A DNA stretch of 55,605 nt from an uncultured Pirellulaceae bacterium (GCA_905480235.1 CAJQPP010000045.1:1-55605); one strand, 5' to 3'. Positions 37,686 to 45,595 are shown, numbered from the stretch's first letter. Numbers and translations: made by a program. The notes: a model not told the origin generated them from the letters alone.

Positions 37686-37703
37686 GCACGAAAAAGCGAG
37701 CTT
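37686..37703. promoter_or_regulatory. Candidate enhancer between two divergent sigma-54 promoters
   Basis: GCACGAAAAAGCGAGCTT. It matches GTGCGAAAAAGCGCGCTT at 51484-51501 in 15 of 18 positions, and AAGCGAGCTT recurs exactly at 39261-39270. It lies about 155 bp upstream of the plus-strand promoter at 37856, a normal enhancer distance, but only about 12 bp behind the -24 of the potassium channel promoter. Confidence 0.5.
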
Positions 37704-37855
37704 TACCCGACGGATCCGCAACGGTGTGCCAGAACGCCCGCCCGCCCACCTTCTACCGGGTTTCCGAACCGGTTTGAAACATGGATAAGTTTTATTTTCT
37801 TTTCGTTTCGCCTTTGAGCATTCGATTTTTTGCTGAACTAATCATTGAACCAAGT

Positions 37856-37872
37856 TTGGCACCTCATTTGCA
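37856..37872 (+). promoter_or_regulatory. Sigma-54 promoter upstream of phosphatase remnant and usp gene
   Basis: TTGGCACCTCATTTGCA, essentially the full consensus, with GG at 37858-37859, GC at 37870-37871 and N10 spacing. Transcription would start near 37883 and reach the Usp gene at 38260 after a leader of about 375 nt that contains the PP2C-like remnant. Confidence 0.85.
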
Positions 37873-37986
37873 ATATCTTCGTGAGCCCCCTGAACGATCA
37901 CCCGGGAGTGACTGATGAAACGGTTCAAGGTTTACTGACTTCCGGATTTCGCACTGCTGATAGCCTGCCTGATTGAAGACCGTTTA

Positions 37987-38226
37987 ATGCGGCGGGTTGT
38001 CAAGAGTACGATTGCTTGCGGGCAGCGTTTGCCAGGCGTATCGAAATGGTCTCGGAGGCATTTCTCGGCCGCGAAACATCTACAAGACGAGGAATTGGAA
38101 GAATTGCTGAGCGTTGATAAATACCCGCAATTCATTTCCGAGACCATCATTGACTTGGCGAACCATCGTGGAGGCCGAGATAACTCGACGTTCGTCATAG
38201 CACAAATTGAATCGACCATCCATTAA
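37987..38226 (+). pseudogene. Remnant of a PP2C-type protein phosphatase (C-terminal end)
   Basis: The last 45 codons (HLQDEELEELLSVDKYPQF, then ETIIDLANHRGGRDNSTFVIAQIE) match the C-terminal end of PP2C/Stp1-type Ser/Thr phosphatases, including the metal-binding Asp in the GGRDN motif. The preceding catalytic domain, with its SDG motif and earlier metal sites, is absent. The 30 residues before the match look out of frame, and no other frame continues the fold. A decayed gene is the simplest reading; a short functional peptide cannot be excluded. It lies between a sigma-54 promoter and a Usp gene. Confidence 0.5.
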
Positions 38227-38259
38227 TTGAAGCTAACCCCCTTTTTTCGGAGGAAAATC

Positions 38260-38730
38260 ATGAGCCAACCATCTGTTGTCGTCGTACCTTGGGATTTTTC
38301 AGATTTTTCAGCGGAAGCGTTGGCATTCGCAGTCAAAAATCACCCGCATGCCAACTTGCACGTCATTTGTGTTTTAGAAAAACCCAACCCTTACGCCTCC
38401 GAAATGGCTTGGGGAGTAGAGTTCGAAGCGGAAGCGATCCAAAAAAGCATCGACGCTTTTAACCAATGCACGAAAAATCTCGACGGCACGCATTACCATT
38501 TCACGACGTTGTTTGGAGAGCCAGCTTCAGAAATTGTACGCTTCTCAAATGAACTGGAGGCTAAGTACATCATCATGTCCACCCACGGGCGTACCGGATT
38601 GAAGAAATGGATGTTGGGATCAGTCGCTCAACGAGTCACCGAACGCGCCAACTGCCCGGTGATCTTATTGCCCGCGGTCTGGGTGGAAGCCCAATCGGCT
38701 TCCATTAACTCCATGGAAGTAGCTCTCTGA
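38260..38730 (+). CDS. Universal stress protein (UspA family)
   Basis: 156 residues from the ATG at 38260, which has GGAGGA at 38249-38254, one of the strongest ribosome sites in the window; the in-frame TTG at 38227 is rejected. Strand 1 reads VVVVPWDFSDFSAEALAFA and the ATP motif is STHGRTGLKKWMLGSVAQRV. It is closely similar in layout to the Usp at 49421-49855, which opens VIVPWDYSDMSKAALEKA, suggesting a recent paralogue pair. Probably transcribed from the sigma-54 element at 37856. Confidence 0.95.
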   Translation: MSQPSVVVVPWDFSDFSAEALAFAVKNHPHANLHVICVLEKPNPYASEMAWGVEFEAEAIQKSIDAFNQCTKNLDGTHYHFTTLFGEPASEIVRFSNELEAKYIIMSTHGRTGLKKWMLGSVAQRVTERANCPVILLPAVWVEAQSASINSMEVAL

Positions 38731-38755
38731 GCACCACGAACCCTTAGACTGCCAA

Positions 38756-38800
38756 GTTCTCGAGCGCGTGTCACGAAAACCCGTGGCACGCATTGAGAAC
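38756..38800. terminator. Long hairpin between convergent genes, probable bidirectional terminator
   Basis: The stem GCGTGTCACG / CGTGGCACGC (10 bp with one G-U pair) around the loop AAAACC is extended by the outer arms GTTCTC and GAGAAC. It sits between the stops of the Usp gene (38730, plus) and the DUF4404 gene (38814, minus). There is no clean T-tract, so termination may need Rho or rely on the stem alone. Confidence 0.5.
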
Positions 38801-38813
38801 ACCCGATTTCAAT

Positions 38814-39119
38814 TCAAATCCCAATCATGGCGATGAGATCCGTAACTTGGGAAAGAAATCGTGTAACGCGGGGATGTTCATTTTCGAACTGCCTAACGCG
38901 GTCCAATAAATCGGCATGCTCCAATTCAGAGCCCCCGGAATCCACACTGATTACGATCAGGTTGGCTCGATCTACCAACAACCCAACATCGGTGACCAGT
39001 TGCCCCAACGCGTCGACCGTCCCTTCGTCGACTTTATCCACCGACATCAGATCTTCATTGATTACGGATAACTCTTCGTGCAGATCGCGCAATCGTACGA
39101 GTAAATTTGTATTCGTCAT
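38814..39119 (-). CDS. DUF4404-family small protein
   Basis: A 101-residue, mostly helical soluble protein. The N-terminal LLVRLRDLHEELSV and the C-terminal motif FENEHPRVTRFLSQV followed by IGI are the hallmarks of DUF4404. Function is unknown. Members are short coiled proteins found in many stress-type gene groups. AGGAA lies about 9 bases before the ATG. A perfect -24 half and good -12 half of a sigma-54 promoter lie 35-50 bp upstream. Confidence 0.8.
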   Translation of the reverse strand: MTNTNLLVRLRDLHEELSVINEDLMSVDKVDEGTVDALGQLVTDVGLLVDRANLIVISVDSGGSELEHADLLDRVRQFENEHPRVTRFLSQVTDLIAMIGI

Positions 39120-39152
39120 AAATTCATTCCTGAGTAATTTAACTCAAGAACA

Positions 39153-39171
39153 CTGCATGCTGCGTGCCAAT
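39153..39171 (-). promoter_or_regulatory. Sigma-54 promoter of the DUF4404 gene
   Basis: On the minus strand TTGGCACGCAGCATGCA, with a perfect TTGGCACG -24 block, GG at 39168-39167, GC at 39156-39155 and N10 spacing. Confidence 0.8.
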
Positions 39172-39244
39172 CCCGTCGCACTTTATTGACGACACCAATC
39201 TTTCGATAAGTTGCCGTCGCAAGTTGGATCACACTGCCTCAGCC

Positions 39245-39270
39245 GTGCGAATCAGCGCGCAAGCGAGCTT
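39245..39270. promoter_or_regulatory. Candidate double enhancer upstream of the DUF4404 gene
   Basis: GTGCGAATCAGCGCGC at 39245-39260 matches GTGCGAAAAAGCGCGC (51484-51499) in 14 of 16 positions. It runs into AAGCGAGCTT (39261-39270), identical to the end of the element at 37686-37703. Both are 75-100 bp upstream of the -24 element. Confidence 0.55.
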
Positions 39271-39419
39271 AAACTCGAACACTTCCAACGCACAACGATT
39301 TAAGAGAGGCGGCCCTTATTTCAAACTTGGCTGCCGTGAACCTGCGGACTGTCACGCAAAATTGTCGTTAGTGCTCGCCGTGTTGTCTGCCAGGTTGGGA
39401 CGAGAGAGATCGGAATGCG

Positions 39420-39860
39420 TTAGGCCCAGGGAAGAGAATTTACCCAAGAAACGATTTGGTCTGCGGGTAAGGCTCCCCCCTGCCTGCCAACTTCTGCGTT
39501 ATTTTGAAAACCGATCAAGCAAGGGATACCCTGAATGTTGAAAGGTTGAGCAGCATCGGGAGAGTCCTCTGTGCTGAGCTTTGCCAAAATGACAAGCGGG
39601 CTAAGCAAACCTGCGGCCTCCTTAAAGGCCGGTTCCATGGCGCGACATGGCGGGCACCAACTTGCCCAAAAATCCACGACCACTGGCAAGCCCGACTTCT
39701 CGATAAATGGCGCAAAATTATGCGATGTCAATTCAATCGGCGAGCCCGGAAGCAAGTCGGTTTGACATTTCCCGCAATTCGGACCGTCGTGGAGACGTTC
39801 CTTTGGCAGACGGTTTATCGACAGACAGGCGGGACAAACAAGTTTTAAGTTAGTTTCCAT
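39420..39860 (-). CDS. trxC: Thioredoxin 2 (zinc-ribbon thioredoxin) with WCPPC active site
   Basis: 146 residues, the usual length of TrxC. An N-terminal zinc ribbon has two Cys pairs (CPAC near residue 9 and CGKC near 29). The thioredoxin fold follows with VVVDFWASWCPPCRAM; the active site is CPPC where TrxC normally has CGPC, which should shift its redox potential. The cis-Pro loop reads GIPC, so an additional Cys faces the active site where Thr is usual. It reduces disulfides in the cytoplasm and supports oxidative stress defence. GAGGGG lies about 12 bases before the ATG. No sigma-54 element was accepted upstream. Confidence 0.9.
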   Translation of the reverse strand: METNLKLVCPACLSINRLPKERLHDGPNCGKCQTDLLPGSPIELTSHNFAPFIEKSGLPVVVDFWASWCPPCRAMEPAFKEAAGLLSPLVILAKLSTEDSPDAAQPFNIQGIPCLIGFQNNAEVGRQGGALPADQIVSWVNSLPWA

Positions 39861-40389
39861 GCTCTCTTTTTACCCCTCTTCATAGGTTCCGTCGACATTG
39901 CTTCCCTCAAAATTTTGCCGGCAGCGGCAGTTGATTCGTTGAGCTCGCGAATTGCGACTCCTGAGGTAACGGTATTTCGAGGGTGGGTTTAGAGCTCTTT
40001 GGCAAGGGTCCTCTCAGTAAATGAAAAGATATGGCGATTATCTCCTTTCCATCCATCGCTGTATTTTACGGTCAAGGTTTCCTGGAGAGCCTTTCCAAGG
40101 CCGCCCAAAAAAACGGTCATGGCACCTTGAAAATCACAACATTTCGTTCCGCAATCCTCGAGTGTGGCCCATGTCACCTTTCGATGCCACTCAACAACCG
40201 CCAACTCTCAAGCAGTTTTATGAGCGAGATTCCCTACTTCTAAACCAGGCGGCCCTAAATCGACGTGTCAGGCTTGCCCGGGTGTCGCCGACTTTCAAAA
40301 TAATAGGGAAGGGTTTTCACTGGCGGAATGATTCCGTAACCTGCCAAGCTAGGTGAGGGGAATTTGTAAGGTGCCACTTGATAAAAAGT

Positions 40390-40403
40390 GTGCGAGCTCG
40401 CAC
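40390..40403. promoter_or_regulatory. Perfect 14-bp palindrome, candidate regulator site
   Basis: GTGCGAGCTCGCAC is an exact palindrome that ends 55 bp before the -24 element of the Usp promoter. It is built of GTGCGA half-sites, the same half-site that opens the elements at 39245 and 51484. Confidence 0.5.
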
Positions 40404-40455
40404 TACACTGATTGCGATTGAATATATTCCTCGCAGAAAAACACTCAAAGACTTT

Positions 40456-40472
40456 CTGGCACAAGTCTTGCT
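40456..40472 (+). promoter_or_regulatory. Sigma-54 promoter of usp gene
   Basis: CTGGCACAAGTCTTGCT with GG at 40458-40459, GC at 40470-40471 and N10 spacing. The predicted start is about 25 bases before the ATG at 40508. Confidence 0.85.
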
Positions 40473-40507
40473 CACACATACCAGTGACACTTCAACGAAA
40501 GAACTCT

Positions 40508-40978
40508 ATGGAATACTTTGAAAACAGCACCTTGGTGGTACCTTTCGATTTTTCGGAGCAGTCAATATCTGCAGTCGAATTCACCCTCGATTTAATAGAC
40601 GAAAAAAGTCAAGTGCATGTGATTCATGTTGTTGAATCATCGTTGCTGGCTTCCATGGATATGGCCTCTCCAATGCCACCGATACTGGACCAGGAACAAC
40701 TGAAAATCATGCTCGAAAAGATGGAGACTTTTTTTCAGGATGCTCGCTTTCGACAGGTCAAACAACATTGCGTCGTTGGAGACCCTGGTTACGAGATTGC
40801 CCATTTAGCGGAACGTGAGCAGGCGAACCTAATTGTGATGCCATCTCATGGCCGCACCGGACTCGATCGTTTGTTATTGGGCTCAGTAACAGAACGGGTC
40901 TTACGATTATCACACTGTCCCACCTTGGTGCTCAAAGGCGAATCTGCCAATTACGAATCAGATCTACTCTCCGACTAA
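40508..40978 (+). CDS. Universal stress protein (UspA family)
   Basis: 156 residues from the ATG at 40508; the longer frame back to 40412 crosses the sigma-54 promoter and is rejected. The opening STLVVPFDFSEQSISAVEF and the ATP motif PSHGRTGLDRLLLGSVTERV are complete, ending CPTLVLK. It is a single-gene unit with its own sigma-54 promoter and upstream palindrome. Confidence 0.94.
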   Translation: MEYFENSTLVVPFDFSEQSISAVEFTLDLIDEKSQVHVIHVVESSLLASMDMASPMPPILDQEQLKIMLEKMETFFQDARFRQVKQHCVVGDPGYEIAHLAEREQANLIVMPSHGRTGLDRLLLGSVTERVLRLSHCPTLVLKGESANYESDLLSD

Positions 40979-41073
40979 GCTAACGAACTCAACTTGCAAG
41001 ATTTATGGTTAAGAAAGGATGCATCGATTCCCAGCCAGTTTCAGCTCACCTGAAAATCTAAGTTGGTATAAAA

Positions 41074-41979
41074 ATGTGTGATCAAAACCAAACGCCTATC
41101 GATAATCCCGCACTCGCTCAGAATATGGAACGGGTCGCCGAACTTTTACTGCAACAGGGAGCTAACCGATTTCGTGCAGCCGCTTATCAAAATGCGGCGC
41201 AATCGGTTCGTAGATCCGTCGTCCCCTTATCGCGCATCTACGAAGCAGGTGGGATCTTTGCTCTCGAAAATATCGAAGGTGTAGGACGCACCATCTCCCG
41301 CGCTTTGCAGCAATTAATTTGTGGTGAATGCTGGCCACTCCTGCAACGTTTACAGGGTCATGGCACCGCGGAGGATGCATTTGCCAGCGTTCCCAATATC
41401 GGCACGAAATTGGCAGAGAGAATTCACAATGAACTGCATGTCGAGTCGCTCGCTGAGTTACAAACCGCTGCATGGGACGGTCGGCTAAAAGCGATGGAGG
41501 GGTTTGGAGAAAAAAGATTGCGTGCCGTCCGGGAATCTCTGGCTGCACGGGGCAGGGCGAGCAAAAACCCATCACAATTCCATGCCGCTGTTTTCGAAAA
41601 TGGCGTCGATCTTACCACTGAAATTTCGGTTTCTGAAATTCTCGACATCGATGATGAATACGCCTTTAAGTCCATACGCCAAGAACTCATTCGCATTGCC
41701 CCTCAAAAAAACAACCCGACCGGCAAAGCCTGGTTACCGATTCTGCATACCGATCGAGAAGATCGCCATTACACCGCTTTATTTTCAAACTCGGATCATG
41801 CCCATGCCATGGGCACCACGAATGATTGGGTGATCATTTACCTTGAAGACCATAATCAGCGTGGGCAACAGGGACGTTGGACTGTTATTTCGTCGCGTTT
41901 TGGAAAATTGAAAGGCAAACGTATTGTACGAGGTCGCGAAAAAGCGTGCGAAGTTTACTATCGCCAAAGAGCGGCTTGA
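41074..41979 (+). CDS. Helix-hairpin-helix DNA-binding protein related to the N-terminus of PolX
   Basis: 301 residues. Residues about 10-85 resemble the 8-kDa lyase-type domain of family X DNA polymerases (NMERVAELLLQQGANRFRAAAYQNA, read in two pieces, then IEGVGRTISRALQQL). HhH motifs follow at about 105-165 (VPNIGTKLAERIHNEL, MEGFGEKRLRAVRESL). The polymerase palm and PHP parts of PolX are missing. The last 120 residues (DDEYAFKSIRQELIRIAPQ...KACEVYYRQ) are not recognised. It probably binds gapped or damaged DNA. No accepted sigma-54 element precedes it. Confidence 0.78.
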   Translation: MCDQNQTPIDNPALAQNMERVAELLLQQGANRFRAAAYQNAAQSVRRSVVPLSRIYEAGGIFALENIEGVGRTISRALQQLICGECWPLLQRLQGHGTAEDAFASVPNIGTKLAERIHNELHVESLAELQTAAWDGRLKAMEGFGEKRLRAVRESLAARGRASKNPSQFHAAVFENGVDLTTEISVSEILDIDDEYAFKSIRQELIRIAPQKNNPTGKAWLPILHTDREDRHYTALFSNSDHAHAMGTTNDWVIIYLEDHNQRGQQGRWTVISSRFGKLKGKRIVRGREKACEVYYRQRAA

Positions 41980-41980
41980 C

Positions 41981-41999
41981 GAGATTGTCACGCAATCTA
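41981..41999. terminator. Small hairpin between convergent genes
   Basis: AGATTG-TCACG-CAATCT followed by AATTTAAT, directly after the stop of the HhH gene and before the stop of the opposing membrane-protein gene. A 6-bp perfect stem with A/T-rich flank; weak terminator candidate for either strand. Confidence 0.35.
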
Positions 42000-42039
42000 A
42001 TTTAATCCGCGTCATGGCATCCCAACTCCCATTAATGGC

Positions 42040-42480
42040 TCAGGACTGCACCCGCCGAGACACGACTTCAGCAAGATGATCTGCATCATTTGAACCGATA
42101 CGAATGACATTCGTTTTCTGGGTGATCTTTACGCAATCGAAACCCCACAAGTTAAAAGTCCAACCTCGGAACGGCACATAGTGAATTCCCCAGCCATCCA
42201 TCAAACGGGTCTTGCCAATTTCCACCTTCGTAATATTCGAAAAACGAATCCGCGTTCCAAAAATATTCAGGGGTCCAAAACGCACCTCCAAATAATCATC
42301 CCTCTCGCGGACAGTCATCTTTTGAAAAGAAAAGGCCAAAATGATTAACAGTAATCCCACCAATCCAAAGATAATATCGAGAGGTGCTGCCACACGCATT
42401 TGCCATGCGACAAAAAACAGCAATATCGCCGGCAAATAGAGAACCCAATGCAATGGAGAGCGTTGCGTATGCTGGTACAT
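42040..42480 (-). CDS. Small membrane protein with PH-like (bPH2) domain, function unknown
   Basis: 146 residues. Two membrane helices at about 12-30 (VLYLPAILLFFVAWQM) and 33-50 (LDIIFGLVGLLLIILAF) are followed by a cytoplasmic beta-rich domain (LEVRFGPLNIFGTRIRFSNITKVEIG, read in two pieces, then GWTFNLWGFDCVKI). This two-helix plus PH-like arrangement is that of bacterial PH or YdbT-like proteins. The role is unknown. It is convergent with the HhH gene and divergent from the peroxiredoxin-like gene. Confidence 0.75.
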   Translation of the reverse strand: MYQHTQRSPLHWVLYLPAILLFFVAWQMRVAAPLDIIFGLVGLLLIILAFSFQKMTVRERDDYLEVRFGPLNIFGTRIRFSNITKVEIGKTRLMDGWGIHYVPFRGWTFNLWGFDCVKITQKTNVIRIGSNDADHLAEVVSRRVQS

Positions 42481-42757
42481 AAAAACTAAATCTCTTGAGG
42501 TTCAACCCGGGGAAATCAAATTTCAGTCATCTTCTTTTTACGAACGTTAAAACACGTTCCCAATTTACATTGAAACGCCGGCAGAGTTAAACAAATACCT
42601 ATTTCCACTTTCGTAAAATCTAATTTACGAATTTCCCACAAATTTTGATCGTTAGGATTACCCGTTATCCCAAAGTTGCTCCTCGACTTTCAATCAACAA
42701 AACAGCTAAACTTCATTAATTGGTTTTAATTTTGAATACAAAAAATCACGAATCATC

Positions 42758-43315
42758 ATGCCAAGTCTATTAAAACAACCCGCTGCCGCTTTCGAGTTAA
42801 GCGATCTCAATGGGCAAATGCATCGCCTAGAGGACAATCCTGAAAAATGGCTGCTGTTGGTTTTCCACCGACATCTAGGATGACCGCCGTGCCGACAGCA
42901 TCTGTCGCAGTTGCGGCAGCAGGAAAAAGCACTGATGGAACGTAATATTCAAGTCAAAGTGGTGACGTTCGACGACAAAGCTATGGCACAAGCTTACGCC
43001 ACTGAGACTCACTTAACCTGGCCCCTGCTTTTGGACCAAAAGCTTTCCTTGTACTCAGCCTACGGCATGGTGCGCGGCAGTTGGTGGAGTATTTATGGTC
43101 CGAAATCGGTTTGGAAATACCTCAGCTTGATGGCGCGAGGACAAAAACCGGGCACGCCTGGAAAGGATTGGCGGCAATTGGGAGGTGACGTTCTAATTGA
43201 TCCCAATCGCGTTGTGCAGGTGCATCACATTAGCGAGGGACCCCATGATCGACCCAGCGTGGATTCCCTGCTTGATCTGGTCGATGAGCAAACATCCGCC
43301 TCCCTTACACGATGA
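42758..43315 (+). CDS. Probable selenoprotein: peroxiredoxin-like (AhpC/TSA_2) with UxxC active site
   Basis: 185 residues if the in-frame TGA at 42881-42883 (codon 42) is read as selenocysteine. The frame opens MPSLLKQPAAAFELSDLNGQ, reaches LLLVFHRHLG, then TGA, then PPCRQHLSQLRQQEKAL. This fits the RHLGCPFCREHL active site of AhpC/TSA_2 (PRXL2) proteins with Sec at the first Cys and CxxC spacing kept (U-P-P-C). The same family contains vertebrate SelU. The frame then runs uninterrupted for 143 codons with normal family features (VVTFDDKAMAQAYATET, WPLLLDQKLSLYSAYGM). A hairpin follows the TGA. The alternative is a nonsense mutation, but it would have to hit exactly the catalytic codon and leave the rest intact. 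Probable thiol or selenol peroxidase or oxidoreductase in the cytoplasm. Confidence 0.78.
42893..42907 (+). promoter_or_regulatory. Candidate bacterial SECIS hairpin
   Basis: CGACAG-CAT-CTGTCG is a perfect 6-bp stem beginning 10 bases after the TGA; its apex is 16-18 bases after it, close to the position of the fdhF SECIS loop in E. coli. If only CGAC/GTCG pair, the loop is AGCATCT with G in the first two positions, as the bacterial consensus asks. Outer GCCG (42888-42891) could pair with CGGC (42914-42917). Confidence 0.55.
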
Positions 43316-43401
43316 ACAAGTTCTACCCGAGTCGCCAAGCCAGCGCGTCACCTAACCTAAACTGGCTTTTAAAACTAAAATGAAAACGCAATCAGCATTC
43401 C

Positions 43402-44958
43402 ATGACGAACGATAATCCAAGCCCGAATTTTTCCATCGACACATTGTTGTCTCAGGCCACTTGGCCTCACAAAATTGCGAAACTGGAATTGTTAGAGACC
43501 CATATTTCGTGGGTCGTTTTGACTGGAGAGTTTGCGTACAAAATCAAAAAACCGATTAATTTTGGGTTTGTAAATTACGAAACACTAGACAAGCGAAAAC
43601 ATTTCTGTGATTTGGAAATTGAACTAAACCGCAGATTCGCACCGGACCTCTATCTTGGAGTCGTGCCGATTTTCCAACAAGGGCATTGCATTCAAGTTGG
43701 CGAGATCGCAGAAGGGGAAGGGGAAGAGATACCCGCAAATCCGCCGCTGGAATACGCTGTCAAAATGCGTCAATTTCGACAAAAGGATATTCTTACCTGC
43801 CATCTGCGCGAGGCCGACTTATCGCCGAAAATGGTGGATAATTTCGCTGAAGATATTGCTGATTTTCATAAGCAGGCTGAGTGCGCGCTGCCGACCATGA
43901 ATTGCGTTCAACCGCCATGCATCGCCAGAGAGGCGTTGGATAACTTCGTCATCCTGGAAGAGTTCTTTGCCGATGACATTCGATTAGCGTCTATCCAGAA
44001 GCTGAAAGTTTGGACGGTTGAGCAAATCGAATCCCTGATGCCAGTATTTGAGGCACGCTTAAGGCAGGGCAAAATAAAACGCGGACATGGCGACCTGCAC
44101 CTTAAAAACATCATCTGCTTGCCCGATCGTTTGCAGGCATTCGATGGCATTGAATTCAACGAGCAACTGCAGTTTGTGGACATACTTAGCGAGATCGCCT
44201 TTCCTGTCATGGACCTCATGGCTCGTGGGCGCGGGGATTTAAGTTGGCGTTTACTAAACGCTTACTGGGAGTCTTGCGGTGATTATACAGGAGCTCAAGT
44301 TCTGCGGTTTTATCTGGTGTACCGGGCATTGGTGCGAGCCAAAGTAACGACGTTGACGCCCGCAAACTCCAGTGAAGATGAACGCTTGAAACATGCCAAA
44401 GGGGACCCGATTCATGACAAGAAAACCGGGACTTGGGATAAGTACTTAGAAACTGCGACTTTTTTTGCTTTTGACCTGTCGCCAAAAATCACCATTACAC
44501 ATGGTTTCTCTGGGAGTGGGAAATCTACGCTTGCAATGCAACGCATTGAAAAAGAGGGAGGAATTCGGATTAGGTCCGATGTGGAAAGGCACCGAATGGC
44601 GGCCGAGTTCCATGTCCCAAACGAATACACGCCTGCAATGACAGACTGGGTGTATGCCTACCTGAACCAACAGACCCGTAATTTAGTGTTGGCCGGACTC
44701 TCGGTATATATCGACGCTACGTTCCTGAAACATGGACAACGGTTACCTTTTCAAGAACTTGCTCAAGACCTGAATGTCGAATACGAGATTCTCGATTGCG
44801 ATGCCGAATATTCAGAGCTTTGCGAGCGAATCAGGCAGAGGACGAACGACCCATCGGATGCTACGCTCGAAGTTCTAAACAACCAAATGAAATCCCACGA
44901 ACCTCTAACCGTTGCAGAACTACGACACACTCAAAAGGTTTCTGCCTCTAAGCGATGA
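43402..44958 (+). CDS. Aminoglycoside-phosphotransferase-like / P-loop kinase fusion
   Basis: 518 residues. The first 330 resemble the APH/choline-kinase fold: VVLTGEFAYKIKKPINFGF as the ATP-binding start, RGHGDLHLKNIICL as the catalytic loop and FDGIEFNE as the metal site. The C-terminal 165 residues are an AAA_33-type kinase with Walker A GFSGSGKST and IRIRSDVERHR after it. This two-part layout is conserved in many bacteria without a known substrate. It stands 86 bp behind the selenoprotein candidate in the same direction; they may be cotranscribed. Confidence 0.88.
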   Translation: MTNDNPSPNFSIDTLLSQATWPHKIAKLELLETHISWVVLTGEFAYKIKKPINFGFVNYETLDKRKHFCDLEIELNRRFAPDLYLGVVPIFQQGHCIQVGEIAEGEGEEIPANPPLEYAVKMRQFRQKDILTCHLREADLSPKMVDNFAEDIADFHKQAECALPTMNCVQPPCIAREALDNFVILEEFFADDIRLASIQKLKVWTVEQIESLMPVFEARLRQGKIKRGHGDLHLKNIICLPDRLQAFDGIEFNEQLQFVDILSEIAFPVMDLMARGRGDLSWRLLNAYWESCGDYTGAQVLRFYLVYRALVRAKVTTLTPANSSEDERLKHAKGDPIHDKKTGTWDKYLETATFFAFDLSPKITITHGFSGSGKSTLAMQRIEKEGGIRIRSDVERHRMAAEFHVPNEYTPAMTDWVYAYLNQQTRNLVLAGLSVYIDATFLKHGQRLPFQELAQDLNVEYEILDCDAEYSELCERIRQRTNDPSDATLEVLNNQMKSHEPLTVAELRHTQKVSASKR

Positions 44959-45012
44959 AACGCTTCTCGCTTAACAGCGAATGTCAGTTGCTCCAATCCC
45001 GTTGCCGCTCGC

Positions 45013-45483
45013 CTAGGCGTTCGCCACGGCTTTTACGACATCGAAGGTTGATACGATACCGACAAGTTGATTCTCGTTATCTACAACCGGCAAATGATGA
45101 ATTTGACTGGCGACCATTTTCTGGCACGCCACATGCAAACTTTGCTCACCGCAAATAGTCACTACCTGATCGTTCATCAACTCCCGAACGGTGCGTGAAT
45201 CGCTCGTATCCAAAGAACGATTTAACCACTCAATGGAAAGCCGGTCGGTGTCCAATGCTTGGGCGAGAACATCGTCCTCTTTAAGGAACATCTCCGTCAG
45301 GTCGGTGCGGGAAAGCATGCCTACGCATTGCTGGTGTCCGTCGACAACGGGTATCGTCGAAACATGGCTGTCGATCATCATGCTGGCAGCCTCTTTGACG
45401 GTATCCCCAGGTGATAAGGTCTCCACTCTAGGGGTCATAATTTCTGCAACCGTACGAGCGGAGATTTTTGGAGGGCTTGTCAT
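45013..45483 (-). CDS. CBS-domain pair protein
   Basis: 156 residues, two CBS motifs: about 15-65 (VSTIPVVDGHQQCVGMLSRTDL) read in two pieces and about 105-150 (IHHLPVVDNENQLVGIVSTFDV, likewise). The start KISARTVAEIMTPRVETL is typical. It probably senses adenylate charge. It lies downstream of the CinA and cytochrome genes on the same strand, 112 bp after the cytochrome stop. No sigma-54 element was found. Confidence 0.9.
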   Translation of the reverse strand: MTSPPKISARTVAEIMTPRVETLSPGDTVKEAASMMIDSHVSTIPVVDGHQQCVGMLSRTDLTEMFLKEDDVLAQALDTDRLSIEWLNRSLDTSDSRTVRELMNDQVVTICGEQSLHVACQKMVASQIHHLPVVDNENQLVGIVSTFDVVKAVANA

Positions 45484-45595
45484 ATTGGGGTTTTCCTTGG
45501 TGATTTTTTTTAGGCGGGATGACGTATGTTTGAAAAAAAGACGAGGCGTGATTGAGCATGCGTGAAAATAAACTAACCGTCATCTTCCAAGAAAA

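Larger units (their letters stand above)
39120..39419. other. Control region between DUF4404 and thioredoxin genes
   Basis: About 300 bp on the minus-strand side of two genes read leftwards. It holds the sigma-54 promoter of the DUF4404 gene and its upstream enhancer-like elements. A plus-strand open frame across it (39164-39541) has no recognisable features and is not called. Confidence 0.5.
39861..40507. other. Intergenic region, about 650 bp
   Basis: Contains the sigma-54 promoter at 40456-40472 and the palindrome at 40390-40403, both for the Usp gene to the right. Open frames on both strands near 40021-40356 and 39989-40204 encode peptides without recognisable features and may be noncoding. 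The rest shows nothing identifiable. Confidence 0.4.

Noticed and set aside
39860..39878. GG-N10-GC on the minus strand next to the trxC start
   Set aside because: The -12 GC touches the start codon, leaving no room for a transcription start, and the flanks do not match.
40262..40282. GG-N10-GC on the minus strand within the 39861-40507 gap
   Set aside because: The -24 flank is poor (CGGCGACA) and no supported gene lies downstream.
40021..40356. Open frames of about 110 (plus) and 71 (minus, 39989-40204) codons before the usp gene
   Set aside because: Neither has a motif or good start; both overlap one another in an otherwise empty region.
42911..43315. Peroxiredoxin-like gene as a short ORF starting at TTG 42911
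   Set aside because: Lacks the N-terminal strand and active site; the upstream frame fits the family perfectly apart from one TGA, so the longer Sec reading is preferred.
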